Source: Taiwanofungus camphoratus (lineage: Eukaryota > Basidiomycota > Agaricomycetes > Polyporales > Taiwanofungaceae). From it: a stretch of DNA of 64,000 nucleotides. The DNA is taken from the NCBI GenBank assembly GCA_003999685.1, contig CP021227.1, positions 372,001-436,000 on the forward strand, in the 5' to 3' direction. Positions 39,001 through 50,388 of this stretch are shown piece after piece. The position numbers and the translations under genes were made by a program. The notes beneath the pieces were generated by a model. That model saw only the letters and a program-made list of their open reading frames with translations, did not search any database and had not been told where the DNA came from. Position 1 is the stretch's first letter; every line of letters starts with the position of its first letter.

Positions 39001-40630
39001 AGAGTGAAGGAAATATCCCAGCCCTTCTAGGGACTCGATGAGCATCTATAACGAGCGTCAAGGCTACCCTTTTCCAATCCAGCGTCGGGCAGCATCTTGA
39101 TGAGATTTCGTGCAACGCACGGTCCACAACGATGTTGAAAGGTATCATGACAGATGATGAGATTTCTGGGAGCAGGGTTACCAGAGACCCTGAGGTTGGT
39201 CTGTCAGTGCTTGTAGACAGTGCTTCGTGGGAGTCTAATGCCCTGCAGGCAAAGGAAATCCAGTCATTGTGGTGCCCTGGGTCGAATCTGCCTAGCCTTA
39301 CTCATCTTCATATGTATTGGCATAGCCAAAACATGCAAGAGATGTATCCCTCAGACAGGTCTCTCAGATGTATGTAGCAGTGATACAGTAAACCGAAGGA
39401 TTGAGCTAACACATATTAGGGTAATGCTTGAATCATTTTTGGTCAAACATGTTAATCATTGCACTGTTATGAGTGATAATGGTAGTATTTGATATATACC
39501 AGCGAGCATGTTACGATGTATGTAGGCCAACTTAGTACATCTAGTTTCGCAGTTCTGGAAAATGGTCCCCAGGTACTAGAAACTCGCACCTGATGAGAAC
39601 AACCTTGTTGACGGAACAACAATCCTGTGTATCACGAAGATGCAGATTGAGATCAGCCATGCCATGTTGCTGTATGAAACATGCAGTGTTCATCTTGTCA
39701 CCAACAACAACACTCCATCATGATAGGTATTGACTGGGACATAGAAGTGCATGATAACAGTATATTTTGATCTGTGATGACCAACCTGATGGTGAGGCTG
39801 TTATCTGAATCATGTCTTGTCCTTATATATTCATGCTCCAGGCTCTCACAGCGACAAATAGAATTTGTATGGTAGCATGCAATCTGTCACTATCCCAATG
39901 ACACTCAGAGCAGCTTTGCTTGAATACCTGGCATCATATTCAATTTTCATTCTGGCCCAGTATCAAGGTTTCCATGTGACTCTTCCATCTTGAAATGCAA
40001 GATGTTCAGTAACTGCCTGCCCTTGAGCTTCCACAGTGTCAAGTCCTGACAGTGTGCATGCTGGGATGGGTAAGGAGTCAACACAGGATCACTCAGACTG
40101 GCCTGGGCATCCTGTGCACCAGGCCCTGGATGCCTTTTCCAATAAATAAAATTTACTGCAATTGGCTGATTGTCCTATTCTTGCACAGGTGCTCAAGCTA
40201 GTCATCACCTTTATAGACTTGATGGGTGTCCAGATGGTAACAATTGCATGTTCCAGTGTCCGCTTAGCTGCAGCTTGGGGGGGATGGGGATGCATAGTGA
40301 AGTTGCACTGCAGGTGGTATGTTCAAGTCCGGCAAGACAAGATTGTCTCTAAATCCCGTCCACTCCTCACTTTCTCAGTGGAATTTACCAAGCATCAGGG
40401 GATCCTGTGTGGGTTGCCACCATGTTCAAAGCCATTTTATCAGATCAATCATGCAGTACTTCCACCACAATGGAGGCTGTTGCTGTGACCTCATCATTCT
40501 GATATAGTTCCAGTCTTCCCTCATTAAAACCCTTCATGACATTCATCTGACACATATAAGCCAGCCTTGCTACGTTGGCTTCAAAATCAATTTCCTCACT
40601 CAAGTCAAGTATTTCAAGACATTGCCTCAT
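39001..40630. other. Decayed spacer downstream of helicase relic
   Basis: No protein family is recognised. Short frames overlap in all registers. Sequence around 40,240-40,340 contains gttcaagtcc, which matches an internal pol III B box, but no partner A box or tRNA fold was found. The last bases contain the start region of the DUF6533 gene. Confidence 0.4.
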
Positions 40631-40966
40631 ATGTCATCACAGGGTAATATTGCACAACTCGAGTCGATCATTCAGAGCAAGTTGGTGTTTATCATCTTTG
40701 ATCCACCCATTGATTGTAATCTTCTGTGTTTAGCTTCATTGGAAATTACTGTGGGCTGGCAGCTTGCAGTAAGCCTCATCATCTCATTTTTTTCTCATCT
40801 CCTCATCATAAGAGCTGCTTTAGCTCTTGCTTTCTATGATTACATCATCACTCTCCCTCAAGAAGTCGAACTGATCTGGGGCAAGATATCAGGCCCATCA
40901 ATAATCTTCTTCCTAAATTGAGGAAACCTTTTCATGTCAGGCGTTGTGAACATCTTGAGTGTATTA

Positions 40967-41294
40967 CAGCGATGTGCATAATTATGCGGAAATGCAGCTT
41001 TTTTTTTTAAGACCCCAATATAAGTTGAGTACGAAATCTGTTGTGCAGCCAAATGTGCGTACGACTGCGTCTTCGACTTCAAGTCGCAATATCCCTCGAA
41101 CGGCTCAGCGTTTTCACGTTATGTTAACGGATTTGGATTCTACTCGTTGACACGGAGGGTTTGATACCCACAATGTTACTATCTGGCTGCTAGGTCATAA
41201 CTGGCTTTCTGTGTGCGCTCTCGAGTTCGAATCGGATTTGCACTCTATGGAAGGCTTGGATGGTCTTGTGAAGTTGCAGAGAGGTGCAAGATAG
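40967..41294 (+). repeat. Left terminal inverted repeat
   Basis: Inverted partner of 41739-42066. Contains a run of T, a gggtttgataccc palindrome, and gttcgaatc, which matches the pol III B-box consensus. Pairing of the arms in RNA would give a stem of more than 300 bp. Confidence 0.9.
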
Positions 41295-41738
41295 ATGCTG
41301 GCAGGGCAACATATATATTTTGTAAGCAAATACACTCTGTTTCTGTTGTTTTTGTGGTGTGTACCACATGTAATCAATTTGTGGTTTAGTACATCCTCTG
41401 GAGAGCTCTGATTGTTGTTTGCACAACTCAGACACTTTAGAACACTCTAAGAGTATCTCAGAGGGTCATGAATCAGTTTCAAGTTGTCCCAATTCTGAGC
41501 ATGATGCCCAGACAAGTTTTTAGTCCACAGTAATCAATGTACATCATCACTCATAGTTGTGTATGTTCTGAAGACAGTAAGACAGTAAGTATGCTGTGAT
41601 GAAATATAATGAAATATAATGAATGTACACAAAATGTAAGAAGGAAATGGTAAAACTTGAAGGAAACTCTTGTCCGAGATATACACACCATATTTCAAGC
41701 TTCCAGCCTTGTTCCTCTTCCAAAACCTGTATGGTGCC

Positions 41739-42066
41739 CTATCTCACACCTCTCTGCAACTTCACAAGACCATCCAAGCCTTCCATAGAGTGCAAATCCG
41801 ATTCGAACTCGAGAGCGCACACAGAAAGCCAGTTATGACCTAGCAGCCAGATAGTAACATTGTGGGTATCAAACCCTCCGTGTCAACGAGTAGAATCCAA
41901 ATCCGTTAACATAACGTGAAAACGCTGAGCCGTTCGAGGGATATTGCGACTTGAAGTCGAAGGCGCAGTCGTACGCACATTTGGCTGCACAACAGATTTC
42001 GTACTCAACTCATATCGGGGTCTTAAAAAAAAAAGCTGCATTTCCGCATAATTATGCACATCGCTG
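41739..42066 (-). repeat. Right terminal inverted repeat
   Basis: Inverted partner of 40967-41294. Differences seen by eye include cgatatg for caatata next to the T run, a single C/T change in the gcgtcttcgac stretch, and two bases near the inner border. Beyond the inner border similarity stops abruptly. Confidence 0.9.
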
Positions 42067-43319
42067 TAAATTGGCATACAATTTCGGTTGGTCTGTGTGC
42101 TTTGACTGAGCATCAACAAGAATTGACGTGACAATGAATAAATAAAGAGGTTCACCTTTTCAGATTCAAAAAAACGACGTGCATATAAACTGACATCATC
42201 TCTCCTAAGTTGCAGCGCCATGGGCATAGTAGTTGCATTCTTCCAAATATTGTCGCTCAGCGTATGCGCAGGTAAGACATCATCGACTTCCATCCAACCA
42301 GCTTCCTGGAAAAACGTCTAGTGCTCTCTGTGCAGCGCGCATTCGCCATCAGTGGTCGTGACTGGCGTCCTGCATCGATCGCTTTGGCGTTGGGACTGGT
42401 GCCTATTGGTACAAATATAGTGAGAGCGCTCTTGACACCTCGAGCCTGTATCGTGCTGAGCTCTCATGCTCGTAGTTCGGCTATGTCAGATCATCATGGT
42501 CCGTGACAACCATACCGATCGTTGGCAGCGCCTGCGAGGAGATACTTGCGCTTTTGGTACTTGGGAGCTCTTACAAATCGACTGTGATTATTTTGGCAGA
42601 TGTATGGTTGCTCGACTTAGTCATCTTTCTGTGCAGTGTTTTGGAAATGTTCTCGAACAGTGGAACTTTCTTCACGCATATGCGCTATTGCATCTGACTC
42701 GATTGTCCTCATTGTTACCTGGTATAACACTATTTCCCTTCAGCAACTCGCTCATCGCACGGGTCAAAAAACATCACTCGTGGAGATCATATTGATAGAT
42801 GGTAAGCTGTTCACTCACTCCGAAAGAATATTCAGTCACTATCTGGTGTCATTCAGGTACGGTATATTTCGTGTATGTATAGTCAAGATATTGCCCAGCC
42901 TTAGTCGCGGTGCTTATGTCCGACAACCCATCGGCAGTTTATTGCTGCTACTGAATACCTTAGATATCATCTTGTCTGTAACTAACGTGCGTCATCCTCG
43001 CATGCCTCTGCGTTATGATGAATCTGATAACGTTGCGTCACAGTTATACACGGCGACGATCACGATCTTCGTTCCCCCGTTCGTACCTCAGTCATCTCAC
43101 CTTCAAAGCCTGTCTCATGGACTGCCTTAGACTATCGTCAATTCTGATATCACGATATCTCGCCATCTTCATCAGACAAATGAATCAGACGATGAAGGTA
43201 TCACGGCGGACTTTTTATCCACCGCCCATTCAGTAGGCGTCGGGAGTCTGGAGTTTGGGCCGCACCCAGTGTCGACTACTATGCCGGACGATATAAGGAA
43301 TTCGATCTTGGGTGAGTGA

Positions 43320-43695
43320 CCGAGTAATGGTGTATACAGGATGTGAATGCGGTGGAAGAAGCAGCATAAGAATTATAGGGATAGAGCCTCCCGCGATGGG
43401 TCCGACCATGAATGATGCAGCCATATACTCGATTATTGTTCGGCCGTAATTCTGTGGACTTAAGACAGAAGACTCAACATCCCGTGCCTTGCGATTAGCT
43501 AGTCAACCAAAACTATATAACCACTGCGAGCTCATTGCTCAGGCTGAGCTCCAGTGGACAATTGCGCAGTCGTAATGAGGATCAAGCGAGAAGTGTAGCC
43601 CAGAAGCGATCCTGACAGCATAGAATGCCCATTTACACAAAATCCGTACAGCTCATCCCAGATGATCAGAATACAATAAGTGAATCACTATCGAC
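43320..43695. other. Short spacer between convergent genes
   Basis: Between the end of the DUF6533 gene (+) and the stop of the nitronate monooxygenase (-). No gene seen; it should hold both 3' ends. Confidence 0.5.
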
Positions 43696-45549
43696 TCATA
43701 ATTTTGCCTGCTCCTTTGCTATCACCCTTAAACGCGTCATGCCCTCGATCACTTCCTCTGCCTCTTTCTCAATACGTCTCAAAAGAGCCTCGCATGTCGG
43801 GCTGTCCTTGATCAGGCCCACTGAGACACCCGCACTCCAAATACCGTAGTCAGGATCGCCCGTCTCGTACACGCGCCGACCACGCTGGCCCGACACCAGA
43901 TCGCGTAATTCCTCAAACTTGGCGCCTTCCGGCCGCCGCTCGAGCGCAACAACCTGCTCAGAGACCGTGTTGCGGAACACGCGTGCAGTGTTGCGCAACG
44001 TGCGGAAGATATGAACCGTGTCTTGTTCTGATGAGGCGATTATCTTGTCTTTGATGTTCTGGTGAATGGGGCTGGTACCAGGGTTAGCAATGCCGCAGAT
44101 AGCAAAGGCTTGCATACCTCTCAACAGTGCACATGAAACGAGTCCCTGTGTTCGATGAGAGCCATGAATTGAAGGCTCGGGAGGTAAACCTTGTGATTAC
44201 TTACCCATGTTCACCCCCTGTTGGCCGTGTTCATAAGTCTCCTGGACGGGTAACTTGTGTGATAGTACATACAGAAGCCCCCAAAGCTAACGCAGCTGCA
44301 AGTCCACGCCCATCAGCAAAACCTCCTGAGGCAATATATGGGATTTCAAGTTCTTGCGCTGCTCGAGCGAGCTAAGCCAAATCGCGCAAACAATGCATGT
44401 CAGCATAGCATATCGGCAAATGTCGAAGGAAAGAGGCTTTGAGTTTGGGGAGGATGCTCAGGAATAACACCCACGAGCACCAACCCACCCATGTCTTCTT
44501 CTCCAGGATGTCCAGCACCTATAGAACTCGAAATTAGTTCGCCTAAGCAAGTGGCGGGTAAGTTTCACGTACACTCGAATCCATCGATACTTAGAACGTC
44601 TACCCCTAGTCGCGTGGCTGACTGCAATTCAATGATGTCAGGACCAATAAGCGAAGGTGACGGCGGACTTTGCTCATACTTTTGCATGGCGAATAGTTGT
44701 GCACTTGTGAATAACAATACATCCATGCGACTTGAAGAATTTGATAAGGGGGCCGGCTAGAAGGATCACGGAATAAGGTCATGATCATAAATGTTTGTAG
44801 CTAGTGATCGTGAAGGTTTGAGATAATGTTCCAATCAACATCAAAACCTGCCGAACCCCGAGTAGAAGTAGAAGTTGGCCGAGATACTTTAAGACCCTGC
44901 ACGGGCACGTCTGGGCCTGAGTGGGGGCAGCTGTGCCTACAATTGGGGCCATGTGTCGTATGTATTTCGAGTCATGAAAATGGGAACCTGCGCAGCTCGA
45001 CCGTTCTTTCGAAAAGCAGATGCCACAGACACGCAATTGCCAAAACGAATCGGCGCAACAACAACAGGCGCACTCACGACTGTTTCCGGCGGTCTCGAAT
45101 ATCTTTACACCTTCCTCAACGGCCGCTCGTGCATAACCCTCATAATCAGGAGGATTGATACTCGGGAGCAAAGTGATGTTCACTCCAAAGTTCTTGGACG
45201 TGAGTTCGCGGGTCTCACGGATGGCAATTCGTAGGGCATTCGGATCAGGTTGTGTGAGAGCAGTCAGGATACCTGCGTCACTTAATCATCCCTGTTCTCG
45301 AGTGCAGGGTTATAGAGTTCACACCTAATCCGCCAGCATTTGACACAGCTGCCGCAAGCTGAGGTACCCCTACCCTGCGACGATAATAATCAGTTCACGA
45401 AAAGAGCCCGTATCTGATCAGGTACCATTGCATTCCCCCTTGAACGACAGGTCTGCAAACTCCATGTCAGTACTCAAGTGGTCCATGTGAATCTAATACA
45501 TCACTCACACGCGAATATTCAGCAGCTTTGTTAACGATGTCACAAGCAT
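43696..45549 (-). CDS. Nitronate monooxygenase (2-nitropropane dioxygenase-like)
   Basis: A flavin (FMN) TIM-barrel enzyme that oxidises alkyl nitronates such as propionate-3-nitronate. Eleven exons join in phase: 45549-45509, 45452-45426, 45374-45325, 45272-45078, 44756-44680, 44621-44573, 44518-44475, 44371-44273, 44217-44205, 44145-44118, 44071-43696 (999 nt, 332 aa). The product shows the fungal NMO order: [123 protein letters not shown]. The His of GHPGE and the phosphate-binding GGF/[8 protein letters not shown] loops are intact. Exons as short as 13 nt make it easy to mis-annotate; the intron at 44757-45077 (321 nt) is long. Ten introns, no lesion: a functional gene by sequence. Confidence 0.87.
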
Positions 45550-46390
45550 ATTCAGATGAAGTATTTATAAAATATGTCGGTCAGCCAGTAAGTAGATTTG
45601 TTGATTCAACTTGATTATGTTGGTAACAATAGTTCGCAATGTCAACCTCTCCAAGGCAGATGATGGAATCAAGTAGGAAGAATGATCATTGACAGAGGAT
45701 GTTGCGGTCAAGTGTTCAGTAATTGAAGTGCGCTGCCCCAGTTTGATCTCTTGCAACAGTTGACGCCCTAACGTCGCGGAGCATACCCGCCCGCGTGACG
45801 TCGACCAAACCGGGAACGGCGGTAATCATTTTCTCTACATTCATTAAAAATCAATTCTGCACGACTCACAGAACTTGAAAGGTACAACTTGTATGCTTCA
45901 TTCGTCAGAACACAAGCATTTGACTCTGTCGTAGACTGCGCGGGCATATGGTTGGCGCAGCCGCTTCAACCTAGTATGACAATGTGTGGTATGAACTGAA
46001 TTATGCGCCCACGATCTTAACGGGTCTGTATGGCTCCTGCTATATAATTAACTTACAAGTGGTGAGAGTTCAAATGTATGTCATGTTGAAGTCCAGCGTA
46101 GTCGGTGTCGTCAAGAGCATTCACAATGTTGAAAGGGCATTAATAGCGCTTCAATGTTGACGACAATGAAGGCAAACATGTCGCTGAATATGTGCCACGC
46201 AAATCTCAATGATGAAGACTTGAACCGAGTTCTGACCATCTAATCACCTAATACATATCGTCAGGAAGATGAAGATATATGATTTGAGTGTTTTTCCTTT
46301 TCTGACTGATAAACTACACACCATGAAAGTTTCAACAGTACTAGATCTATGAACAGTTTTTGTTTCCACCTATACAGCAACACCAATATC
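45550..46390. other. Spacer upstream of nitronate monooxygenase
   Basis: AT-rich intergenic DNA carrying the NMO promoter side and the 3' end of the alcohol dehydrogenase relic. A tatataatt stretch near 46,040 could be a TATA-like element, but its distance from the NMO start (about 490 bp) argues against a role. No gene seen. Confidence 0.45.
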
Positions 46391-47417
46391 TCATGGCACA
46401 ATGACAGCCCTGAACCTTGCCTCAGCTCGACGATCGTATGCCTCCTGTGCCTTATCAAGAGGGGACTTCTCAACTAGGACTCGGATACCATGCGCCTTCG
46501 CGAAGACGGACATGTCTTCGCTATCATTGGCATGCCCACTAGCCCACCCGTGTGGGTTCAAACGCTTGGAAACAAATGGAACTAACACCGGAATCAGCAC
46601 CCACCTGAAAACGTGTTGTGATCAAGATGCTCGAGTGACTGACCGAGAGGTACGGTGGCGTTCCCGCCTAAGGCCAGAATCAAAAGCTCTCCATCCATTC
46701 CCAGTCCACCAACCAGCGACTGAATCACTTCTGCATTCGGCGCCGCGCATACTATGAGGCGTGCGCCCCCGAGTTTCTGCAGCTCATGTCAGAATGGGCC
46801 ACAGATGCATACTGAATACGGTGACACCCGCACACAGGAGAGGTGCTGTCTCGATGGGATCCAAGTCTTCCGTGATACTGGCGACGGCCTCGGTCCTCAA
46901 AGTTACGTACTCTGTGTAACCGCCATCCCTGGCGATATCTGGTGGAGTCAATAAATTCGATACTTGTCCTGGAAGCAATCACCTCACCGTTTATGTCCTG
47001 TAATGCACACATTGAAAAGTCACCGGCACGGCAACGCTCACAAGTATGACAGTGACCTCCGTGCCAGCCGCCTCCCACGCGCTGGCCGACCTTCCACAAT
47101 TTCTCAGTAGATAGTATGGCAGCGACCTCACCCACTATCTCATGACCGGGGATCCGAGGGTATGCCACTTGTGGGAACATCTGTTCCTTCGCTATCTCAT
47201 CACTGCAGTCCAGTTCAGGTGATGAGCATCCTTCAAAACTGGCCGATACGGTGATATCCCCTGGGATTTATCTGGCACATACCCCGCAGGCGAGCACTTT
47301 GACCACAATCTCGCCGGGCTGGGGATCTTTCCAAGAAACCGTTATTTGTTGGAGCTTACCTCCCTTTTCAAGGAAAGCATATGCTTTGTAGCTCTGGGGA
47401 TGACTGGTTGAAGACAT
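46391..47417 (-). pseudogene. Zinc alcohol dehydrogenase relic lacking the NAD-binding core
   Basis: A medium-chain, zinc-dependent alcohol dehydrogenase of the cinnamyl/aryl type. It starts at 47417 (MSSTSHPQSYKAYAFLEKGG) and shows VVKVLACGVC, IPGHEIVGEV, KVGQRVGGGWHGGHCHTC and the structural zinc cysteines (CHTCERCRAGDFSMC). After an intron, GGYTEYVTLRTEAVASI and APLLCAGVTVF follow. The family then has about 75-80 residues with the GxGGLGH Rossmann motif, but here the text jumps almost directly to KLGGARLIVCAAPNAEVIQS. The tail (SEDMSVFAKAHGIRVLVE) ends at 46,391. The first splice junction, next to the catalytic CGVC cysteine, also does not join cleanly to DEIAKEQ. With no cofactor site, the product cannot be an ordinary ADH; I call it a pseudogene with an internal deletion near 46,775-46,825. 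Confidence 0.75.
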
Positions 47418-49086
47418 GTCGGCCTGAGGAAGGATGACACAGTACCCTAAACAGTCAGGACCATTATATATGCATATGACCGTACTTCTCCGGCTATTCC
47501 TTTCATCATGATGGATTTCACTGCGAGCAGACCATTTCTAACTTCTCACATCGCACTGATAGCGGTTTTCTTTGTAAAACCGGTACTAGGGGAATGGCGA
47601 GGACCGGTATCTGCTATTAGCTACGACAAGTCCGATCTAGGGCATACACTGACGCGTCAACTTCGGCAGGAAAGACAATCGCGCGTTCGGGGCATGATTG
47701 ACAGCGGAAGATGACACGGTCCTGGGTCATGCCCAGCCTAGTACCTGTATCCTTAGTCGCGAGGGAAGGCGAGATACAACGAAGCATGTCTCAAAATGCC
47801 TTTATGACCACATAGTATATTCCAGAGGCATTTTCCGAGTCGCGGAACCTTCCTCAGGCTTCAAGTGGTACGTAGCATAGAACCTTGAAGTAGCTAGTGT
47901 ATCATCCATTTTCATGTAACTTGCAAGAGAGAGGGTGCACCGGTTTGTTTTTGTAACGCAGCTTCAAAGCAATATGGCCGAGTTCAAAGGGGGTTAGTAG
48001 TGGACATGTTGAGGATGTTCATTCCTGAAATTTCCTTTGTGTTCTTTAATCCACTATGTAAGAAGTCTCGAGCTCAAGAGCACACAGACAAGTCTTGTCC
48101 ATACAGGCTGAGCCTGTTGACCGTACAATGCATAGTACGCCCGCGGGCAAACTAAGCCCTAACCCTAATATATGGCCTACGCCCCTTCGGGTCTGGGGTG
48201 TTTTCGGCAAACGTGTGTTCTACATATCGTCAGCCGCAGTTTATTCGGTATGCACGAAAACGATATCCTCACTGAGACACCACCGAGCATGACCCGAAGT
48301 CAGTCTCCAGAAAGTCAACCCGATCTCAATACACGGAGATACATGTGGGACTCACGAACATCCGTGCCGGCACCAGATCCTCAGATCTGCCCATCGGCAG
48401 TATGGACAGGGATGAGTCGCCTTACACATTATGCGGCACTTAAACTGTTCCGGTTCCGTACTGGAGTAAGAGGGGACAATGTAGAAGTCACCATGCCGAA
48501 TTCGCACCGTCAGCAACGCTTGGAAACCACAGTTGAAGTTGCGTCGATGGCAGTCATTGCTCGCCACGTTATCTTCCGGTGAATAAGTGATTCATAGTCC
48601 AAATTAGAGTAGAGAGGAATCGTGTAGGTGAGAAGTTATTGAAGTAAACCTGCGCGGTTGAGATCCTAGTGGAGAGCAGAGCAGGGACCAACTAGACGAT
48701 TGAACAGTTTCACGAAGTGTCACACGCTGTGGTCACGGAAGTCACGTCGTTCGTCGATCAACGACCGAGCTTCCCACCGAGCGGGGTTCCCCTTCCCACC
48801 CACTGCCCTCCGGAGATGTCGAGGTCGTGCTACCAGATGCGCGATTATCTATATGATATTACCTACCATTTTGATCTTTCGTGGACTACACACGACAGCG
48901 TAATTTGCACCCAATGCGGACGGCCATAACCCATGACAACCTGCATCATATCACAACGGAGCTAAATCGGCGCAAAGGGACAACCAAGTTCTGCTACTAT
49001 CGTACGTAAATCAGACACTGCGCAGCGTGCATAGCTACCACTCGGTCTCGCCTCCACTCGTCTGTACCTGTCTCATTATTCCTGAG
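47418..49086. other. Intergenic region, small frames not called
   Basis: A frame of 136 codons at 48,172-48,582 (+) and a 68-codon frame at 47,508 with a hydrophobic start (FLTSHIALIAVFFVKPVLG) were considered; neither has a family, splice partner or supporting context. Two telomere-like units (CCCTAACCCTAA) occur near 48,158-48,169. Nothing else is seen. Confidence 0.4.
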
Positions 49087-50388
49087 ATGTTGTACCGTGA
49101 ACATGAGTTTTATATCACCTGTGAAGGAGAGAAACTTGAGGAGTATGACATCAGGCTTGAGAGCGAAGGCACTATTAGCTGTTTGATTCCAAGTGAGGCC
49201 GGAAAGGTGAATGCAGGATAGTGCGAGTCGATTGCTCTCTGTGATAACACGTCTCACTCGGTGTCCATCGTAGAAATTTGGGATCAGGTGCCATGCCTTT
49301 GGTGAAATGGACGCCGTCGTGGATTACTACGTGGATGGTACATACCTTCACAGCGGCACTCTCACAAAGAACTGCTGGTATCACGTCAGAGGAATCCAGA
49401 TAGATACGGCAACTTACAGACCCCTCCAGTTCACCAATGTCATCGTCACCGGTACAGTGGCCTCCGAGCTGTGATGACTTGCGTGTCGCTGTTTACGCCT
49501 TCTGATCGCATGCCATACAGATGACGACGATGCTGGTGCCCCAGATAGTCGCGCTGGAGATCGTCTAGGCGAAATAGAGCTCCGCGTGTTTCGTGCGATA
49601 AAGGGAGCGAAGACGCGGCCTTGGCAACCGTCTGGATTTCGATTTCAAGCGCGAGGACCTATCCATGAGAGCGCGAAGACGTTAGGTGCACATTGCGTCT
49701 CGTGCGTCCATTTTTAACACGGCTTTCCTGTCGCTGAAATCACCAGAACTGTAGCCTCGGTGGTCCAATTGAACGTATAAACAACAAAAGTAGCCGCGAT
49801 GGGACGTTGCTGGACCCGAAGTCTGAGCCATATGCAAAGTTCCTCTATCGCTATCGCCCGTTAGGTTGGTGTTCGTCATTTCACATTTTGAATTTGACAC
49901 AACGCGGATTTTACCTCAGAGGTCCTCAGAGCACAAGGACGCGTTCCTTGGCATCCATCGGTGACTGATAGGGCCTCCGATAGAGAACGTGTTGCAACCA
50001 TGGTGGGGAAAAGGAGATCAACAGATTCCCCTGAGCACTGTGATCTCCTACATACCAAGCGGACACGGAGTACTTCCACGGAGTGGTCAGCTGCCGGGCC
50101 CTTTTCAGAGAGTCAATCGGAGCTCGACCTTGACCCGCTATTGACGGAGGATACGAAGCCTGACATCAAACCCATTGTTAACCAAAATGACGACATGCGC
50201 ACACTACAGGTAATCGACTATAACGTTTCCTACCGCCTTGCACCGATGTAGCCCTACAGTCCCAATTTGACGAAATGCAGGAGAGTATGAGAGCTATGCA
50301 AGAGAGCATGAAGGCCATTAAAGCGAAAATGGACCAGATCCAGACCGGGGAGCAATCCCCACGCTCAGAGTCAGTGAAGCCGACATGA
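49087..50388 (+). CDS. DUF7918 domain protein
   Basis: A basidiomycete-specific protein of unknown function. Five exons join in phase: 49087-49206, 49274-49451, 49521-49680, 49930-50209, 50260-50388 (867 nt, 288 aa). The N-terminal beta-sandwich-like part reads EFYITCEGEKLEEYDIRLES, SCLIPSEAGKKFGIRC, DYYVDGTYLHSGTL and YRPLQFTNV, matching the family pattern in which a VDG turn precedes a PFxF strand. It is followed by an acidic DDDD spacer and LGEIELRVFRAIKGAK. The second half is Ser/Glu-rich with a basic patch (VGKRRST, HTKRTRS). The last exon forms a short coiled coil (SQFDEMQESMRAMQESMKAI). One donor (GTTAGG at 49681) is weak. Nuclear location is plausible from the basic patches but not shown. 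Confidence 0.72.

Larger units (their letters stand above)
40967..42066. mobile_element. Foldback/MITE-like DNA element, 328-bp TIRs, TA target site
   Basis: A 1,100-bp unit whose two ends are inverted copies of each other over 328 bp, flanked on both sides by the dinucleotide TA (40965-40966 and 42067-42068). The outer ends read CAGCGATGTGCATAATTATG. A TA target duplication and this kind of end point to the Tc1/mariner group; the long inverted repeats and lack of a transposase make it a non-autonomous foldback or MITE-like element. The 444-bp centre (41295-41738) has no coding capacity. The arms differ at only about half a dozen positions, so insertion was recent or the arms are homogenised. 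It sits inside the DUF6533 gene. Confidence 0.85.
40631..43319 (+). pseudogene. DUF6533 membrane protein gene split by a DNA element
   Basis: A basidiomycete multi-pass membrane protein with an N-terminal DUF6533 domain, function unknown. The 5' part runs from ATG 40631 (MSSQGNIAQLESIIQS) through small introns to IGNYCGLAAC and ALALAFYDYIITLPQEVELI, then PSIIFFLN, the hallmark of the domain. There the family continues with Arg-Tyr, but the frame meets TGA at 40,919. A 1,100-bp inverted-repeat element occupies 40967-42066. Family sequence resumes after it: about 42,220 GIVVAFFQILSLSVCA, then 42,319 onward VLSVQRAFAISGRDW and ALALGLVPIGTNI; later SDSIVLIVTWYNTISLQQLA, LVEIILIDG, and LLLLNTLDIILSVTNV near 42,950. 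The tail (SDDEGITADFLSTAHSVGVG) ends at 43,319. With a stop and an insertion it is probably not functional, unless the element is spliced out. Confidence 0.68.

Noticed and set aside
40310-40335. gttcaagtcc as a tRNA T-loop
   Set aside because: No acceptor or anticodon stem fits the surrounding bases.
41220-41240. gttcgaatc, a pol III B-box match that could mean a tRNA or SINE
   Set aside because: No tRNA cloverleaf can be drawn around it, the T-arm stem does not pair, and no good A box lies upstream. The unit is better explained by inverted repeats with TA target sites.
43696-47417. Nitronate monooxygenase plus alcohol dehydrogenase as a catabolic or secondary-metabolite cluster
   Set aside because: Only two enzymes, one of them a relic; no synthase, transporter or regulator nearby.
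48155-48175. Telomere-like CCCTAACCCTAA
   Set aside because: Only two units; expected by chance and not evidence of a subtelomere or interstitial telomeric array.
48172-48582. 136-codon frame upstream of the DUF7918 gene
   Set aside because: Low-complexity translation, overlapped by other frames, no recognisable domain.
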